A DNA stretch of 64,000 nucleotides, taken from Adiantum capillus-veneris. Its lineage: Eukaryota > Streptophyta > Polypodiopsida > Polypodiales > Pteridaceae. Positions within the stretch are counted from its first letter, which is position 1. The number at the start of each line of letters is the position of its first letter. The notes beneath the pieces are model-generated. The model saw only the letters and a program-made list of their open reading frames with translations. It did not search any database and was not told the origin of the DNA. Shown here piece by piece: positions 22,695 to 32,487 of the stretch. The stretch is from assembly GCA_014529385.2 (NCBI GenBank), contig CM043942.1:107089141-107153140 (forward strand), given 5' to 3'. Position numbers and translations under genes: made by a program.

Positions 22695-24720
22695 TCATTG
22701 TGGGGCACATGTGCGGGCCATATGGTAGGAAACCTTGTCCATCAAAGGTAGATGCCATCCAAAGAATGAAAGAAACATGCACTAGCATCACTGAGGTTAG
22801 AAGGTTTCTGGGAGCATGTGTCTTCTATGTTATTTGTATTCCACATTATGCACATGTAGTTGATCCTCTTTATCAGCTGCTTAGAAAGAATCAAAAGTTT
22901 AAATGGACAGAAGCACATGTAAAATCCATGAAAAAGCTAAAGGAGTTACTCCAGTCAGCAACGACTTTGAGAAAGGTAGACTATGAGTGTCAAAGGCTAG
23001 TGATTGTGACAGTAGATACCAGTCCTACAGGGATTGGATGGGCAATAGGGCAAGATGACAAAGAAGGACACATGTATGTGGTAAGATTTGGAGCAAAGGT
23101 ACTAAGTGCTCGCCAAAGAAACTATCCATAGATAAAGAGAGAGTTATGGGGTATGGTTACAGCCTTGAAAAGTGGGAAAGAGTACCTAATTGGTGCATGT
23201 GTGGTTGTAGAAACAGATTGTCTACCACTTCTTGGGATGATTACAAGCTGCTCAACACCAGACATTGCTATGTTGCGGTGGATTTCCTACATTAAGTCCT
23301 TAAATCCCGAGTTTAAGCACATTGCAGGTAAAGACAATACAGTGGCAGATATGCTATCAAGGGCAAGGTATGAAGATGAGTCACAAATGATTGATGAGGG
23401 AGATGATGTAGGCACAAAATTCTATTCTATCTCTCATGTCAAAGGTAACAATGTCTGCATGACTAATTCACTTGAATTGTTCTTGAAAGATCTTTATGAA
23501 GGCGATTGGCTTTCTATTGGAAGGTACTTGAGTACTCTAACAAAACAGGATGATTGGTCTGAACAAGAATTCAAGAGGATACGCAGGAAAGCATATGGGT
23601 ACTTTTTAAGGGATGGTTACTTGTGGAAGCATCCTAAACAAAAGGGTGCTACACCACAACGGGTTATATGTAAAAAAGAGACTCAAGTAAAGCTCATGCA
23701 AGAGTTTCATGAGAGTCTATGGGCTGGACACAGGGGTGTGTGGATCTAGTCACGATGCCTTTAGGACTCTGGTAGATGAGATACTTGGTTCTTGCACGAG
23801 AGGACCTAACTAACCAGGTTGAAGGAAGAGCATTAAGAGCTAAGACCACAGAAGCTGTCTGCAAATTCCTTCTTGATGAGGTGATTTGCCGTTATGGTTG
23901 TGTGGGAAAAATCACTGCAGATCGAGGTGAACTGGATACCGAAGAAGCGAGGGAGTTCTTTTCTAGATTAGGGATCAAGCTTTCTCTTACTACAGCTTAC
24001 AACCCTAAAGGCAATGGAAAGAGTGAAAGAGGGCATCCTCCTATCATCAAAGCTTTGGCCAAGGCTTGCGAAGGAAGAGTTGGTGAGTGGCCAAAATTGT
24101 TACCATATGCTTTATGGGCTGATCGTACAACACATAGCTCAGTAACTGGCTACATGCCTGCGGAGCTAATGCATGGTCAAAAGCCAGTGATGCCCATTGA
24201 GGATACAATTCCCACATGGAATGTACTACCTTGGCAAGAGGGGCTTAGTAGGGAAGATCTCCTTGCACTGCGTATAAGGCAGCTAGAGAGAAGACCTAGA
24301 GACATTGAAGCTGCAAAAGAACGACTCAAAAATGCAAGGTTGAAAAACAAGGACTATTTTGATAAGCGACATCGACTCGGGAGCAAAGCAATTGACAAAG
24401 GTGACTGGGTTTTAGTGTATGATAGTAGCCTTGATAACCAGCACACAGTCATGCGTAAGTTCTCAAAAAGATGGTTTGGACCGTATGTTGTAAAGCATTT
24501 GCATGAAAATGCTACTTACAGCTTGTCTGAACTAGATGGTACAGAAGTAAAAATTCCCATTGCAGGAAAAAGGATTAAAATGTTTAAGAGAAGAGGAGAC
24601 AATGATCTAAAAGATATGGATGAGGAAGAAGAGAAAAACACAGGTGAAGATCAAAGTGAACATGAAGCTCTGGAATCATCCAGTGAAGAAGAAGACAAGG
24701 AAGATGTACAAGAGGTCTAA
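22695..24720 (+). pseudogene. G1 pol 3' part: RT end, RNase H, integrase (unit A)
   Basis: Begins inside RT (CGPYGRKPCPSKVDAIQRMK), runs through RNase H (IVTVDTSPTGIGWAIGQDDK; AGKDNTVADMLSR) and then integrase (KITADRGELDTEEAREFF; AYNPKGNGKSERGH; C-terminal KGDWVLVYDSSLDN and an acidic tail). A TAG after ARQRNYP (23129-23131; CAG in unit B) cuts RNase H. A 166-base deletion at about 23742, flanked by gtgtgg/gttgtgg, removes the CITC part of the integrase zinc finger and the first catalytic Asp region. A TAG before MRYLVLARED is shared with unit B. RNase H-then-integrase order marks a Ty3/Gypsy element. Confidence 0.88.
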
Positions 24721-24766
24721 TCTTACAAAGAGACAATGTGGCACATACCGGAGGATGTGCAGGTTT

Positions 24767-24778
24767 AGAGGGGGTGGA
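24767..24778 (+). promoter_or_regulatory. G1 polypurine tract (unit A)
   Basis: AGAGGGGGTGGA immediately before the TG of the 3' LTR, 46 bases after the integrase stop. Confidence 0.8.
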
Positions 24779-25605
24779 TGTCGTACAGTGACACGTACAT
24801 AGTGGGAACGCATGCTACAAGATCTATCTTGTATTTTTTTAGATACATAATTATATTTCCTATAGTGCACATATGCATATTTAGGTATAATAATAAGCCT
24901 TCTATCTCATCCTATTATTTTTCTCAAGGATAACATATCCTTACTTTACTATCAGAAAATACTATGGGGAAAGCATCAATAGCTCCGCCTGTTTAACTTG
25001 GGGCAAAAAGCATTGATTTTTTATTTCTACTATTTCATTATCATCTCACACCTTAGCTAGATCCTATATCTAGGGTAAACTCCAATATATATATATATTC
25101 TATGTATTTTTTATACTTTTCTTATATTTATTTTTAAATAGCTACTAGGAGAGAATCAAATCCTAGTGGGACACTAGGTGGCATGATTTCAAAGATACAC
25201 TTATTTTAATGCATTATTGCAAGCATGATTACAAAACTTTGTCAAAGAGCAATGTCATGCTTTCATATGGCATGAGGTGTCCTTTGGAATTAAATGAAAG
25301 TCTAAGCTAAGGAGACCACATGAAGACTTTTGCTGCCATAAATGGACCCTATTTTGATGAATTTTTTACACAAGGTTCCAATTCGAATTGGAAAACGAAT
25401 TTAAAATAAAAATCGTAGCTAATGAGCTGAAGTTTTTGCCCATATTTTTACTTTTTTATTTGGAGCCACGGTTGAGGAGATATGATCAAAATATTGGACC
25501 CCAGTCTGCCCACATCATGCAGGGACAACTCATTTCCAACTTTTACAATTCCTGTTCAGACTGGCTCCTCTCTTCTTGTGTAAACCCTTGGGGGTTCCCT
25601 TCACC

Positions 25606-25612
25606 TATAAAA
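25606..25612 (+). promoter_or_regulatory. G1 LTR TATA box
   Basis: TATAAAA in the context cacc-TATAAAA-gggg, about 830 bases into the LTR. The same element is at 53650-53656 (+), 32481-32487 (-) and 4609-4615 (-). It places the likely transcription start about 0.5 kb upstream of X1. Confidence 0.65.
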
Positions 25613-26155
25613 GGGGACCTCTTCTTCCTTGGAAGGAACTCAAGCATTCAAGCCATTGATGAGAGGAATTCTTGAGGGAGTGAGTAGTAATGCCTAATTG
25701 TACTTAGCCCCATTAACATAAGCCCAAGCCTACACTTTCTCCTAGAGGAAGACTAGCCATTCTTGTACGCTATCCTTGGAAGATCAACTCTAATCAAAGA
25801 AGGCGTTGTACTTGGCGTATCAATCAACATTGAATTCTCCCCTCTTCTTCTCTCTCCCATCAATAATGGTGCCGAAGGGTTTCAAGTAAGATGTGTTCTA
25901 CATTGATGTTTTCTTGATTTCTTGTTGTTTTCATTTTCATCTCTAATCCAACATATATATATGTATCTAATCTCATCTCCTTAACCAAACCTATCTCTCT
26001 CATTCTTAGTAATTCATCCTCTCTAGGTTCTCTTTGCTACAGGTACATCTCTCCCCGCAGTATCCTTATTGCTTACGTGCAAGAATAGGGCTTGGGAGGG
26101 AAACGTCTCATCTCTTCACTTCTCTCATATCTACATTTCTCACATACTATCCTAG

Positions 26156-26374
26156 ATGAATAACCCACATGATGATCATTTCTATCTCTTTCACTCTGTA
26201 CGATCTATTAGAATTAACGTATGGATTAGCCGTAAAATACACTTTCAACAAGGTATAGTGTTTCTCTTCGGCCCTGAAAGGCTCAATGAAATACTTCTAT
26301 CACTGGATCCCATCATACTACCTCTCATAAACTATAATTTTTCTTTTGATGTAAGCATAGTTATCTTGCTATGA
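26156..26374 (+). CDS. X1: conserved small ORF in G1 LTR (72 aa), unknown family
   Basis: A 72-codon ORF with start MNNPHDDHFY, preceded by an in-frame stop. The core ISRKIHFQQGIVFLFGPERL is followed by a short hydrophobic C-terminal stretch (PIILPLINYNFSFDVSIVIL). A homologue starting MNNP and ending at the same position relative to the core lies in G3 (61493-61702). It is paralogous to X2 directly downstream: both share S-x-K-x-x-F-Q, LFG/FG, R-L-N, P-x-I-L-P-x-I, D-V-x-I and a stop right after a final Leu/Phe. Its stop overlaps the X2 start (ATGA). I recognise no known domain. It would sit in the 5' leader of G1 RNA. It could be an upstream regulatory ORF, a captured host exon or an accessory protein; none is shown. 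Confidence 0.6.
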   Translation: MNNPHDDHFYLFHSVRSIRINVWISRKIHFQQGIVFLFGPERLNEILLSLDPIILPLINYNFSFDVSIVILL

Positions 26375-26583
26375 ACCAAGAGGATTTGTACACACAATTA
26401 ATCCCAATCACTAGACAAAATATCTATATTATGGTAAGCACAAAACTACAATTCCAAAGAACAATTCGTAGCCTATTTGGTCAGCCAAGATTGAATGCCA
26501 TTAACTCATCCATTAACCCTTTCATATTACCCATGATTCGATATGACCATAGCCTTGATGTTTTCATCTTCGTATTGTTTTAA
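26371..26583 (+). CDS. X2: conserved small ORF in G1 LTR (70 aa), unknown family
   Basis: A 70-codon ORF that starts within the stop of X1 (ATGA, -1 phase). Landmarks are MNQEDLYTQL, the core VSTKLQFQRTIRSLFGQPRL, then INPFILPMIRYDHSLDVFIF at the end. The G3 homologue (61712-61924) is also exactly 70 codons and about 60% identical by hand alignment, strongest over INPFILP-x-IRYD-x-x-LDVFIFVL. That conservation sits in DNA that otherwise differs between G1 and G3, so protein-level constraint is likely. Function unknown. Confidence 0.62.
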   Translation: MNQEDLYTQLIPITRQNIYIMVSTKLQFQRTIRSLFGQPRLNAINSSINPFILPMIRYDHSLDVFIFVLF

Positions 26584-26786
26584 CATTCTCTTTTGCGTTC
26601 TTTCTTTGTGTGTGTGTGAGTGCAAGAGAGAAATAGTGAGTCTTCTTTAATTGCACTTCTTTCCAAACCCTAGTCTTCATGGCATCTATGGTTTAACTCC
26701 TTCATATAGTTTTTGTTGAGTTCTCTCACAAACTCTCACAACCATAAGCCCGGTGCTTTCCTGGCAAGACCGCAAATTTCTCGACA

Positions 26787-26834
26787 TATTTTTGGTATTT
26801 TTGGTGCGGTGACACGTACATAGTGGGAACGCAT
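26787..26834. other. LTR-LTR-like junction between G1(+) and G1(-), unit A/B border
   Basis: Directly after the LTR end, the PBS-proximal tatttttggt occurs twice in slipped form. Then gcgg and 25 bases of the LTR start (gtgacacg...gcat) precede the antisense RNase H at 26835. The same joint is at 54831-54878 and, shortened, at 290-336. Confidence 0.75.
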
Positions 26835-28278
26835 CAATCATTTGTGACTCATCTTCATACCTTGCCCTTGATAGCATATCTGCCACTGTATTGTCTTTAC
26901 TTGCAATGTGCTTAAACTCGGGATTTAAGGACTTAATGTAGGAAATCCACCGCAACATAGCAATGTCTGGTGTTGAGCAGCTTGTAATCATCCCAAGAAG
27001 TGGTAGACAATCTGTTTCTACAACCACACATGCACCAATTAGGTACTCTTTCCCACTTTTCAAGGCTGTAACCATACCCCATAACTCTCTCTTTATTTGT
27101 GGATAGTTTCTTTGGCGAGCACTTAGTACCTTTGCTCCAAATCTTACCACATACCTATGTCCTTCTTTGTCATCTTGCCCTATTGCCCATCCAATCCCTG
27201 TAGGACTGGTATCTACTGTCACAATCACTGGCCTTTGACACTCATAGTCTACCTTTCTCAAAGTCGTTGTTGACTGGAGTAACTCCTTTAGCTTTTTCAT
27301 GGATTTTACATGTGCTTCTGTCCATTTAAACTTTTGATTCTTTCTAAGCAGCTGATAAAGAGGATCAACTACATGTGCATAATGTGGAATCCAAATAACA
27401 TAGAAGACACATGCTCCCAGAAACCTTTTAACCTCAGTGATGCTAGTGCATGTTTCTTTCATTCTTTGGATGGCATCTACCTTTGATGGACAAGGTTTCC
27501 TACCATATGGCCCGCACATGTTCCCCACAATGAGCACTTCTTTGACACCAAACATAGAGTTTTTCCCTGACAATGTAAGATTCACTTCTTCCAACCTAGA
27601 CAAAATTTTATCACAATCATTTATGTGATTTACCACAAACCTGCGACATCCCTTGAGATCCAAAGCTTCATCTTTGTCACTTTCTTCACATCCTTTGATA
27701 GGCACATCATCAATGAAAGGCATTGTGATTTGAGGAATAAAGTCACGTAAGACCTTATTCATCCCATTCATCATATGTGCAACCGAGTTGGTTGCTCCCT
27801 GTGGCAAGGTACACATCCTTACCAAACCCAAAGGTGTCCTCATGGTTGTCAAGTCTCTCCTTTCGATTGCAAGCTGAAATTGATCATACCCTGAGTAGAG
27901 ATCCCCCATTGAGTAGCTTGCCCTCCCTGCAAACGCCTGTGCAAATTCATCCACAATTGGACCTGTACCTACATTTCTAATTGTCACCTTGTTCACTGGT
28001 TGCATATCTTGGATGAAGCGTAGAGAACCATTCTTCTTTGGAACTGTGAACCACCTGTTTGAGTATGGAGCACAAGAAGGCTCCAAGATTCCCATATTGA
28101 TTTTCTCATTCAGTAGCTCTACTAACTTTGGCAAATGAGCCTTTGGAACCGGAATAGGCCGCAGATTCCAAGGCACATGAGGTATTGTGAAAATTACCAT
28201 AGGAGCTACAATATAAGGATCAACACATCCTATCTCATGTGGCTCAAATGCAAAAGCCTTACCATGCTTTGAAAGCAT
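26835..28278 (-). pseudogene. G1 reverse transcriptase-RNase H (copy 2)
   Basis: Same architecture as the copy at 337-1781: FTVPKKNGSLRFIQDMQPVN, LPQGATNS, FIDDVPIKG, RNase H VDTSPTGIGWAIGQDD. It stops after MID, where the inverted junction begins, so the end of RNase H and the integrase are absent. The first 699 bases (26835-27533) are an inverted copy of 22695-23393. Across the shared region it agrees with the third copy (54879-56606) at nearly all sites where copy 1 differs. Confidence 0.88.
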
Positions 28279-28281
28279 TTC

Positions 28282-28746
28282 TTAGAAGAACTTTGTCTCC
28301 TCCTGTGTTAGAAACTCCTCGCAACCAATCTGCAACTCTTGAAAAGACTCCTTTGTGAAGGTATGCCCGATCCTTTTAGGATTCCGAAAACTTGGTTGTA
28401 AAGAAGTCTGTTCAATATTTTCCCTGTTGTTGGGTGGTAAGGGTGAAGCTACTGGTTTCACCTTCTTTGCTACACTCTTGTATTTAGTTTCAACATGGAC
28501 TTCTGGGCCAACTGTTTGGCTTTCTTTAAAGGCTTCTATTACTTGATACATTTCCATAGAGCAAACTTCCACAACTTCATTTTCAAGATGAAAACTAGAC
28601 CTCATTATAGCATCAAGCTCACCCATAGTATCTACAAAAGAAACTTGTTCACACAAACCCAAAACATTTTCAGTAGGCTTTAGCAACCCACTCTTTTTCA
28701 TGCCTATTTGTACATTATGCACATATTCCCTCTCATATCTCTTCAA
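28282..28746 (-). pseudogene. G1 pol spacer domain between protease and RT
   Basis: A 154-codon frame (from MKRYEREYVHNVQIGMKK), in phase with RT and separated from it only by the shared TAA after TKFF. It is polar and charged with no catalytic motif that I recognise, and probably forms the linker between protease and RT. Confidence 0.65.
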
Positions 28747-31256
28747 ATCTTCAAGTTTTGTAAAACATACTGATCCATTCCTTGTTACCTAGGAGCTCAT
28801 CGAGAAAGTTTCACCTTTTTCTGGATCAAGCGAGACCCTTTTTCTTCCTGTACCACTGCAATCCCGCTTTACAATGGTACTTGGCCAAAACCCATCATTT
28901 CTCTATGATCATGAAACTCTTTTCTTACCTTTGGTAGAGGATGTTCTCTGAGGTTGTCACGATTTCTTTCATGGTTTACACAGACTGTGAGAAATTGGAC
29001 AGCACGTTTACCATCTTTGCTACGTATTCTAGCATATGCTGAACCATCGTCCATTACCTTTGTTTCCACTCAAACTCCCACAATGTAGGGTTGTCCAAGG
29101 ATGAGATGATATGAAGATGTATCCTGTACAAAGAAGTTTTGGTCAATCTTTACATCACCTATTGTCACCTTCACACCTAGACATGCTGCATACAATTCAC
29201 CAGATGAATTGTTTGCCACTTTTACCATCCAGTCATGATCTGTGTCCATCGACCATTTGCACTTGTTGTAGAGACTCTTTGACATTATGTTTATTTCTAA
29301 ACCATGGTCAATCAAGGCAACAAATGGATCTTCAAGATCACCTACCTTGACCAAAGTTTCTGTAGTAGCCCTTGCCCAATGACTTCGTGAATAGTAACTC
29401 CTAGGAATATCTTCAACTTTTTCATCATCATTTGAGAAATACACTTGCTTCACTCTCCCACTAGATTGGTAGCATCCTACCACAGCTCCATCATTCTCCT
29501 TATTTTGCAGTTGCATCCCTTGTGTCTTTGAGGTTTCCCCTTCAACCTGTGGACGAGAAACTTCAGCAAGGGTTTGCCTCTTTCTCTTGATGATGTCAAT
29601 GATCTCCTCATGGAAGTCACGCTTTGTAATGCCAAGAACTTCTCCCAGAGTAAACTCAATCCTGTTATTCAAGATCCTTTCCTCCAAGACTTTCTTTAAA
29701 TCTGTAGCAACCTCAATATCAGATTGTAGTTTATAAGTTGAGCCTTTTGTCTTACCTTTCATTGGCTCTTTCTTCTTTCCTGTTGTAGACTCCTCCATGA
29801 GTACTTCAGGTGAAGATGCTCCTTGTGTTGAGGGTGTTTGAGAAGGCATTGAGTCGCTTCTTCCCCCACTTCTAGAAGCTCGTTTTGATGGTCCTTCATC
29901 AGCATTCTCACGTCTGCGCTTCTCTTCTACAATTGCCTCATTTTGTTGGCATTTTGTAATGTAGGCATGCACTGACAATGAGTCCACTGGATCATTCCAT
30001 CCTGTTTCTAGACGTATGCAATCACTTGCTTCATGTAGAATCTCTTTTGTAAGCTTTCCCTTTTTAGCTAATTGCATGACATTTGGCCAAATTTGACCAT
30101 GATGGTCACTCACCTCTTCATCACAAAAATGTTCAATTTTTACTCCATAAGTAGCTGCCTCAACTGAAGAGGTGGCATGCTTGGTTGCCATATCTTCAAC
30201 TAAGGTTTGCATTCCCTCCTTCCCAAAGTTAGTTCTCAAGGGTAGACCTGTCTCTCTTAAGTGGATTTTACCATCCTTAAAAAAGACAACATCTTCTGAC
30301 AAAGCATCACTAAAATCATCACAATCCCTTCTTACATGGTCTGTACTATCACACCAAATACATCTATTAACAAACCCTTCTTTGGGCTGTTGTCTTTGCC
30401 TAGGAAGTGGCCCTGATGGTTGGCCTTTTTCTTCAAGCTTTGCAAACTTCACCTTCAAGTCACGCATTCCCTTCACAAGCTCATCTAGCATGGACTCATC
30501 AAACTTAGGAGCGATAAAAGTAGGCTTTACCATTTTGTCAGAAGTTGAGGTGGAAGGACTTGTAGTACTTACTACCATCTTGTCTCTTCTTCTTTGTCGT
30601 TTGGCAAGCAGTGAGACATCACCTTCAACCTCATTCCAGTCGTTCTTTAGTCCTTGCTCAGCATCTTTATCTTCAAGAAGAAGCTCCAAATTTTCTTGAA
30701 AATCTTTACCTGCAGCTTGTAAGAAAAGATCTGTCTTCTCTGCATCTAGTGTGGCCCTTTCTGTCCTAGTGAGTTGTGCATAGCGCCGCTCAAATTCCCT
30801 AAGTAGCTCTGTTATTGATAGTCCTTGCTTTGGCTTGACTACCCATTCTAAGAATGTCCTTTTGGTCACTCTCTCTGAGTCCTCCATGAAATATTCCTCC
30901 TTTAAAGCTACTTTGAGTTCTTCCCAATTTCTCCCATGCCCATCTTTAATTTCCCTAACATTCTTCCTAATTTCTGGAGCAACAACTAGCTCAAAGCTTT
31001 GAATCATCTCACCTTCTGACACGCGATGCAGCTCCATCTCCTTCACATACTCGCGTAAGTACTTGGTTACATCTTTGCCATTGAACTGATCCATTCTGTT
31101 GACGACCGCTTGTATGGCCTTCGTTGCTGAAATCTCCCTTCTTTCAGTAGCATGTTGTTGTTGCATGAACATTGCAAATGCTTGAAACATTTCCATTGTT
31201 GCTGGGTCAAAATGCATACCCTGTTGCTCAACATGATCACCCATGGTTACCCACAA
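28747..31256 (-). pseudogene. G1 gag-protease, near full length (copy 2)
   Basis: The 728-codon frame 31256-29070 carries a gag N-terminus (MGDHVEQQGMHFDPATMEMF; FNGKDVTKYLREYVKEMELH), the FLQAAGKDF region, a zinc-knuckle-like CIWCDSTDHVRRDC and a protease box ALIDHGLEINIMS (copy 1 has ALIDLGSEINIMS, closer to the family D-x-G-S). It ends at TGA after PYIVGV, where copy 1 has CGA. The following METKVMDDGSAYARIRSKDG block (29069-28869) continues toward RT. Only part of 28747-28868 is open. This is the most complete G1 gag in the window. Confidence 0.85.
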
Positions 31257-31271
31257 ACTCTCACCCTAGCA

Positions 31272-31291
31272 GATTCACGTCGGGTTCACCA
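31272..31291 (-). promoter_or_regulatory. G1 primer binding site, unassigned tRNA
   Basis: Minus strand TGGTGAACCCGACGTGAATC, six bases from the LTR end. It begins with TGG as a CCA-end complement should, but is not the initiator-Met site used by G2 and Copia. I could not name the tRNA. Confidence 0.6.
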
Positions 31292-31499
31292 AAAATATGT
31301 CGAGAAATTTGCGGTCTTGCTAGGAAAGCACCGGCCTTATGGCTGTGAGAGTTTGTGAGAGACTCAACAAAAACTATATGAAGGAGTTAAACCATAGATG
31401 CCATGAAGACTAGGGTTTGGAAAGAAGTGCAATCAAAGAAGACTCACTCTTTCTCTCTTGCACTCACACACACACAAAGAAAGAACGCAAAAGAGAATG

Positions 31500-31712
31500 T
31501 CAAAAAAATACGAAGATGAAAACATCAAGGCTATGGTCATATCGTATCATGGGTAATATGAAAGGGCTAATGGACGAGTTAATGGAATTCAATCTTGGCT
31601 GACCAAATAGGCTACAAATTATTCTTTGGAATTGTAGTTTTGTGCTTACCATAATATATATATTTTGTCTAGTGATTGGGATTAATTGTGTGTACAAATC
31701 CTCTTGGTTCAT
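31500..31712 (-). CDS. X2 small ORF, minus-strand G1 LTR
   Basis: A 70-codon copy with the same start and C-terminus as 26371-26583. It differs at a few residues (RIICSLFGQPRLNSINSSIS) and stays open with the ATGA overlap to X1 intact. Confidence 0.6.
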   Translation of the reverse strand: MNQEDLYTQLIPITRQNIYIMVSTKLQFQRIICSLFGQPRLNSINSSISPFILPMIRYDHSLDVFIFVFF

Positions 31713-31927
31713 AGCAAGATAACTATGCTTACATCAAAAGAAAAATTATAGTCTATGAGAGGTAGTATGATGGGATCCGATGATAGAAGTATTTCATTGA
31801 GCCTTTCAGGGCCGAAGAGAAACACTATACGTTGTTGAAAGTGTATTTTACGGCTAATCCATACGTTAATTCTAATAGATCGTACAGAGTGAAAGCGATA
31901 GAAATGATCATCATGTGGGTTATTCAT
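31709..31927 (-). CDS. X1 small ORF, minus-strand G1 LTR
   Basis: A 72-codon copy. It has HFQQRIVF, where the plus-strand copies have HFQQGIVF; the R agrees with the G3 homologue (FFQQRLVF), which suggests R is the older state. Open throughout. Confidence 0.6.
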   Translation of the reverse strand: MNNPHDDHFYRFHSVRSIRINVWISRKIHFQQRIVFLFGPERLNEILLSSDPIILPLIDYNFSFDVSIVILL

Positions 31928-32480
31928 CTAGGATAGTATGTGAGAAATGTAGATATGAGAGATGCGAAGAGATGAGAAGTTTCCCTCCCAAGCCCTATTC
32001 TTGCCCGTAGGCAATAAGGATACTATGGGGAGAGATGTACCTGTAGCAAGAGAACCTAGAGAGGATGAATTACTAAGAATGAGAGAGATAGGTTTGGTTA
32101 AGGAGATGAGATTAGATACATATATATATATATATATATGTTGGATTAGAGATGAAAATGAAAACAACAAGAAATCAAGAAAACATCAATGTAGAACACA
32201 TCTTACTTGAAACCCTTCGGCACCATTATTGATGGGAGAGAGAAGAAGAGTGGATAATTCCACTTTGATTGATACACCAAGTGCAAGACCTTCTTTGATT
32301 AGAGTTGATCTTCCAAGGTTAGCTTGTTGCAAGAATGGCTAGTCTCCCTCTAGGAGAAAGTGTAGGCTTGGGCTTATGTTAATGGCTAAGTACAATTAGG
32401 CATTACTACTCACTCCCTCAAGAATTCCTCTCATCAATGGCTTGAATGCTTGAGTTCCTTCCAAGGAAGAAGAGGTCCCC

Positions 32481-32487
32481 TTTTATA
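32481..32487 (-). promoter_or_regulatory. G1 LTR TATA box (minus-strand 5' LTR)
   Basis: TATAAAAGGGG on the minus strand, the only TATA box in the window that stands upstream of a near-complete G1 gag in the correct orientation. Confidence 0.65.

Larger units (their letters stand above)
24779..26786 (+). repeat. G1 3' LTR (2,008 bp) carrying X1 and X2
   Basis: Begins TGTCGTACAGTGACACG after the polypurine tract and ends ttctcgaca, the same end found just before the PBS of the minus-strand G1 (31298). It contains a TATA box (25606), (AT)n stretches and the two small ORFs. It therefore occurs at both ends of G1 and qualifies as an LTR, although this copy and the minus-strand one belong to oppositely oriented fragments. 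Confidence 0.88.

Noticed and set aside
25388-25675. A 95-codon ORF in the G1 LTR, open in all four LTR copies
   Set aside because: It spans the TATA box and so lies mostly upstream of transcription. Its openness in all copies reflects recent LTR identity, and no homologue is seen in G3.
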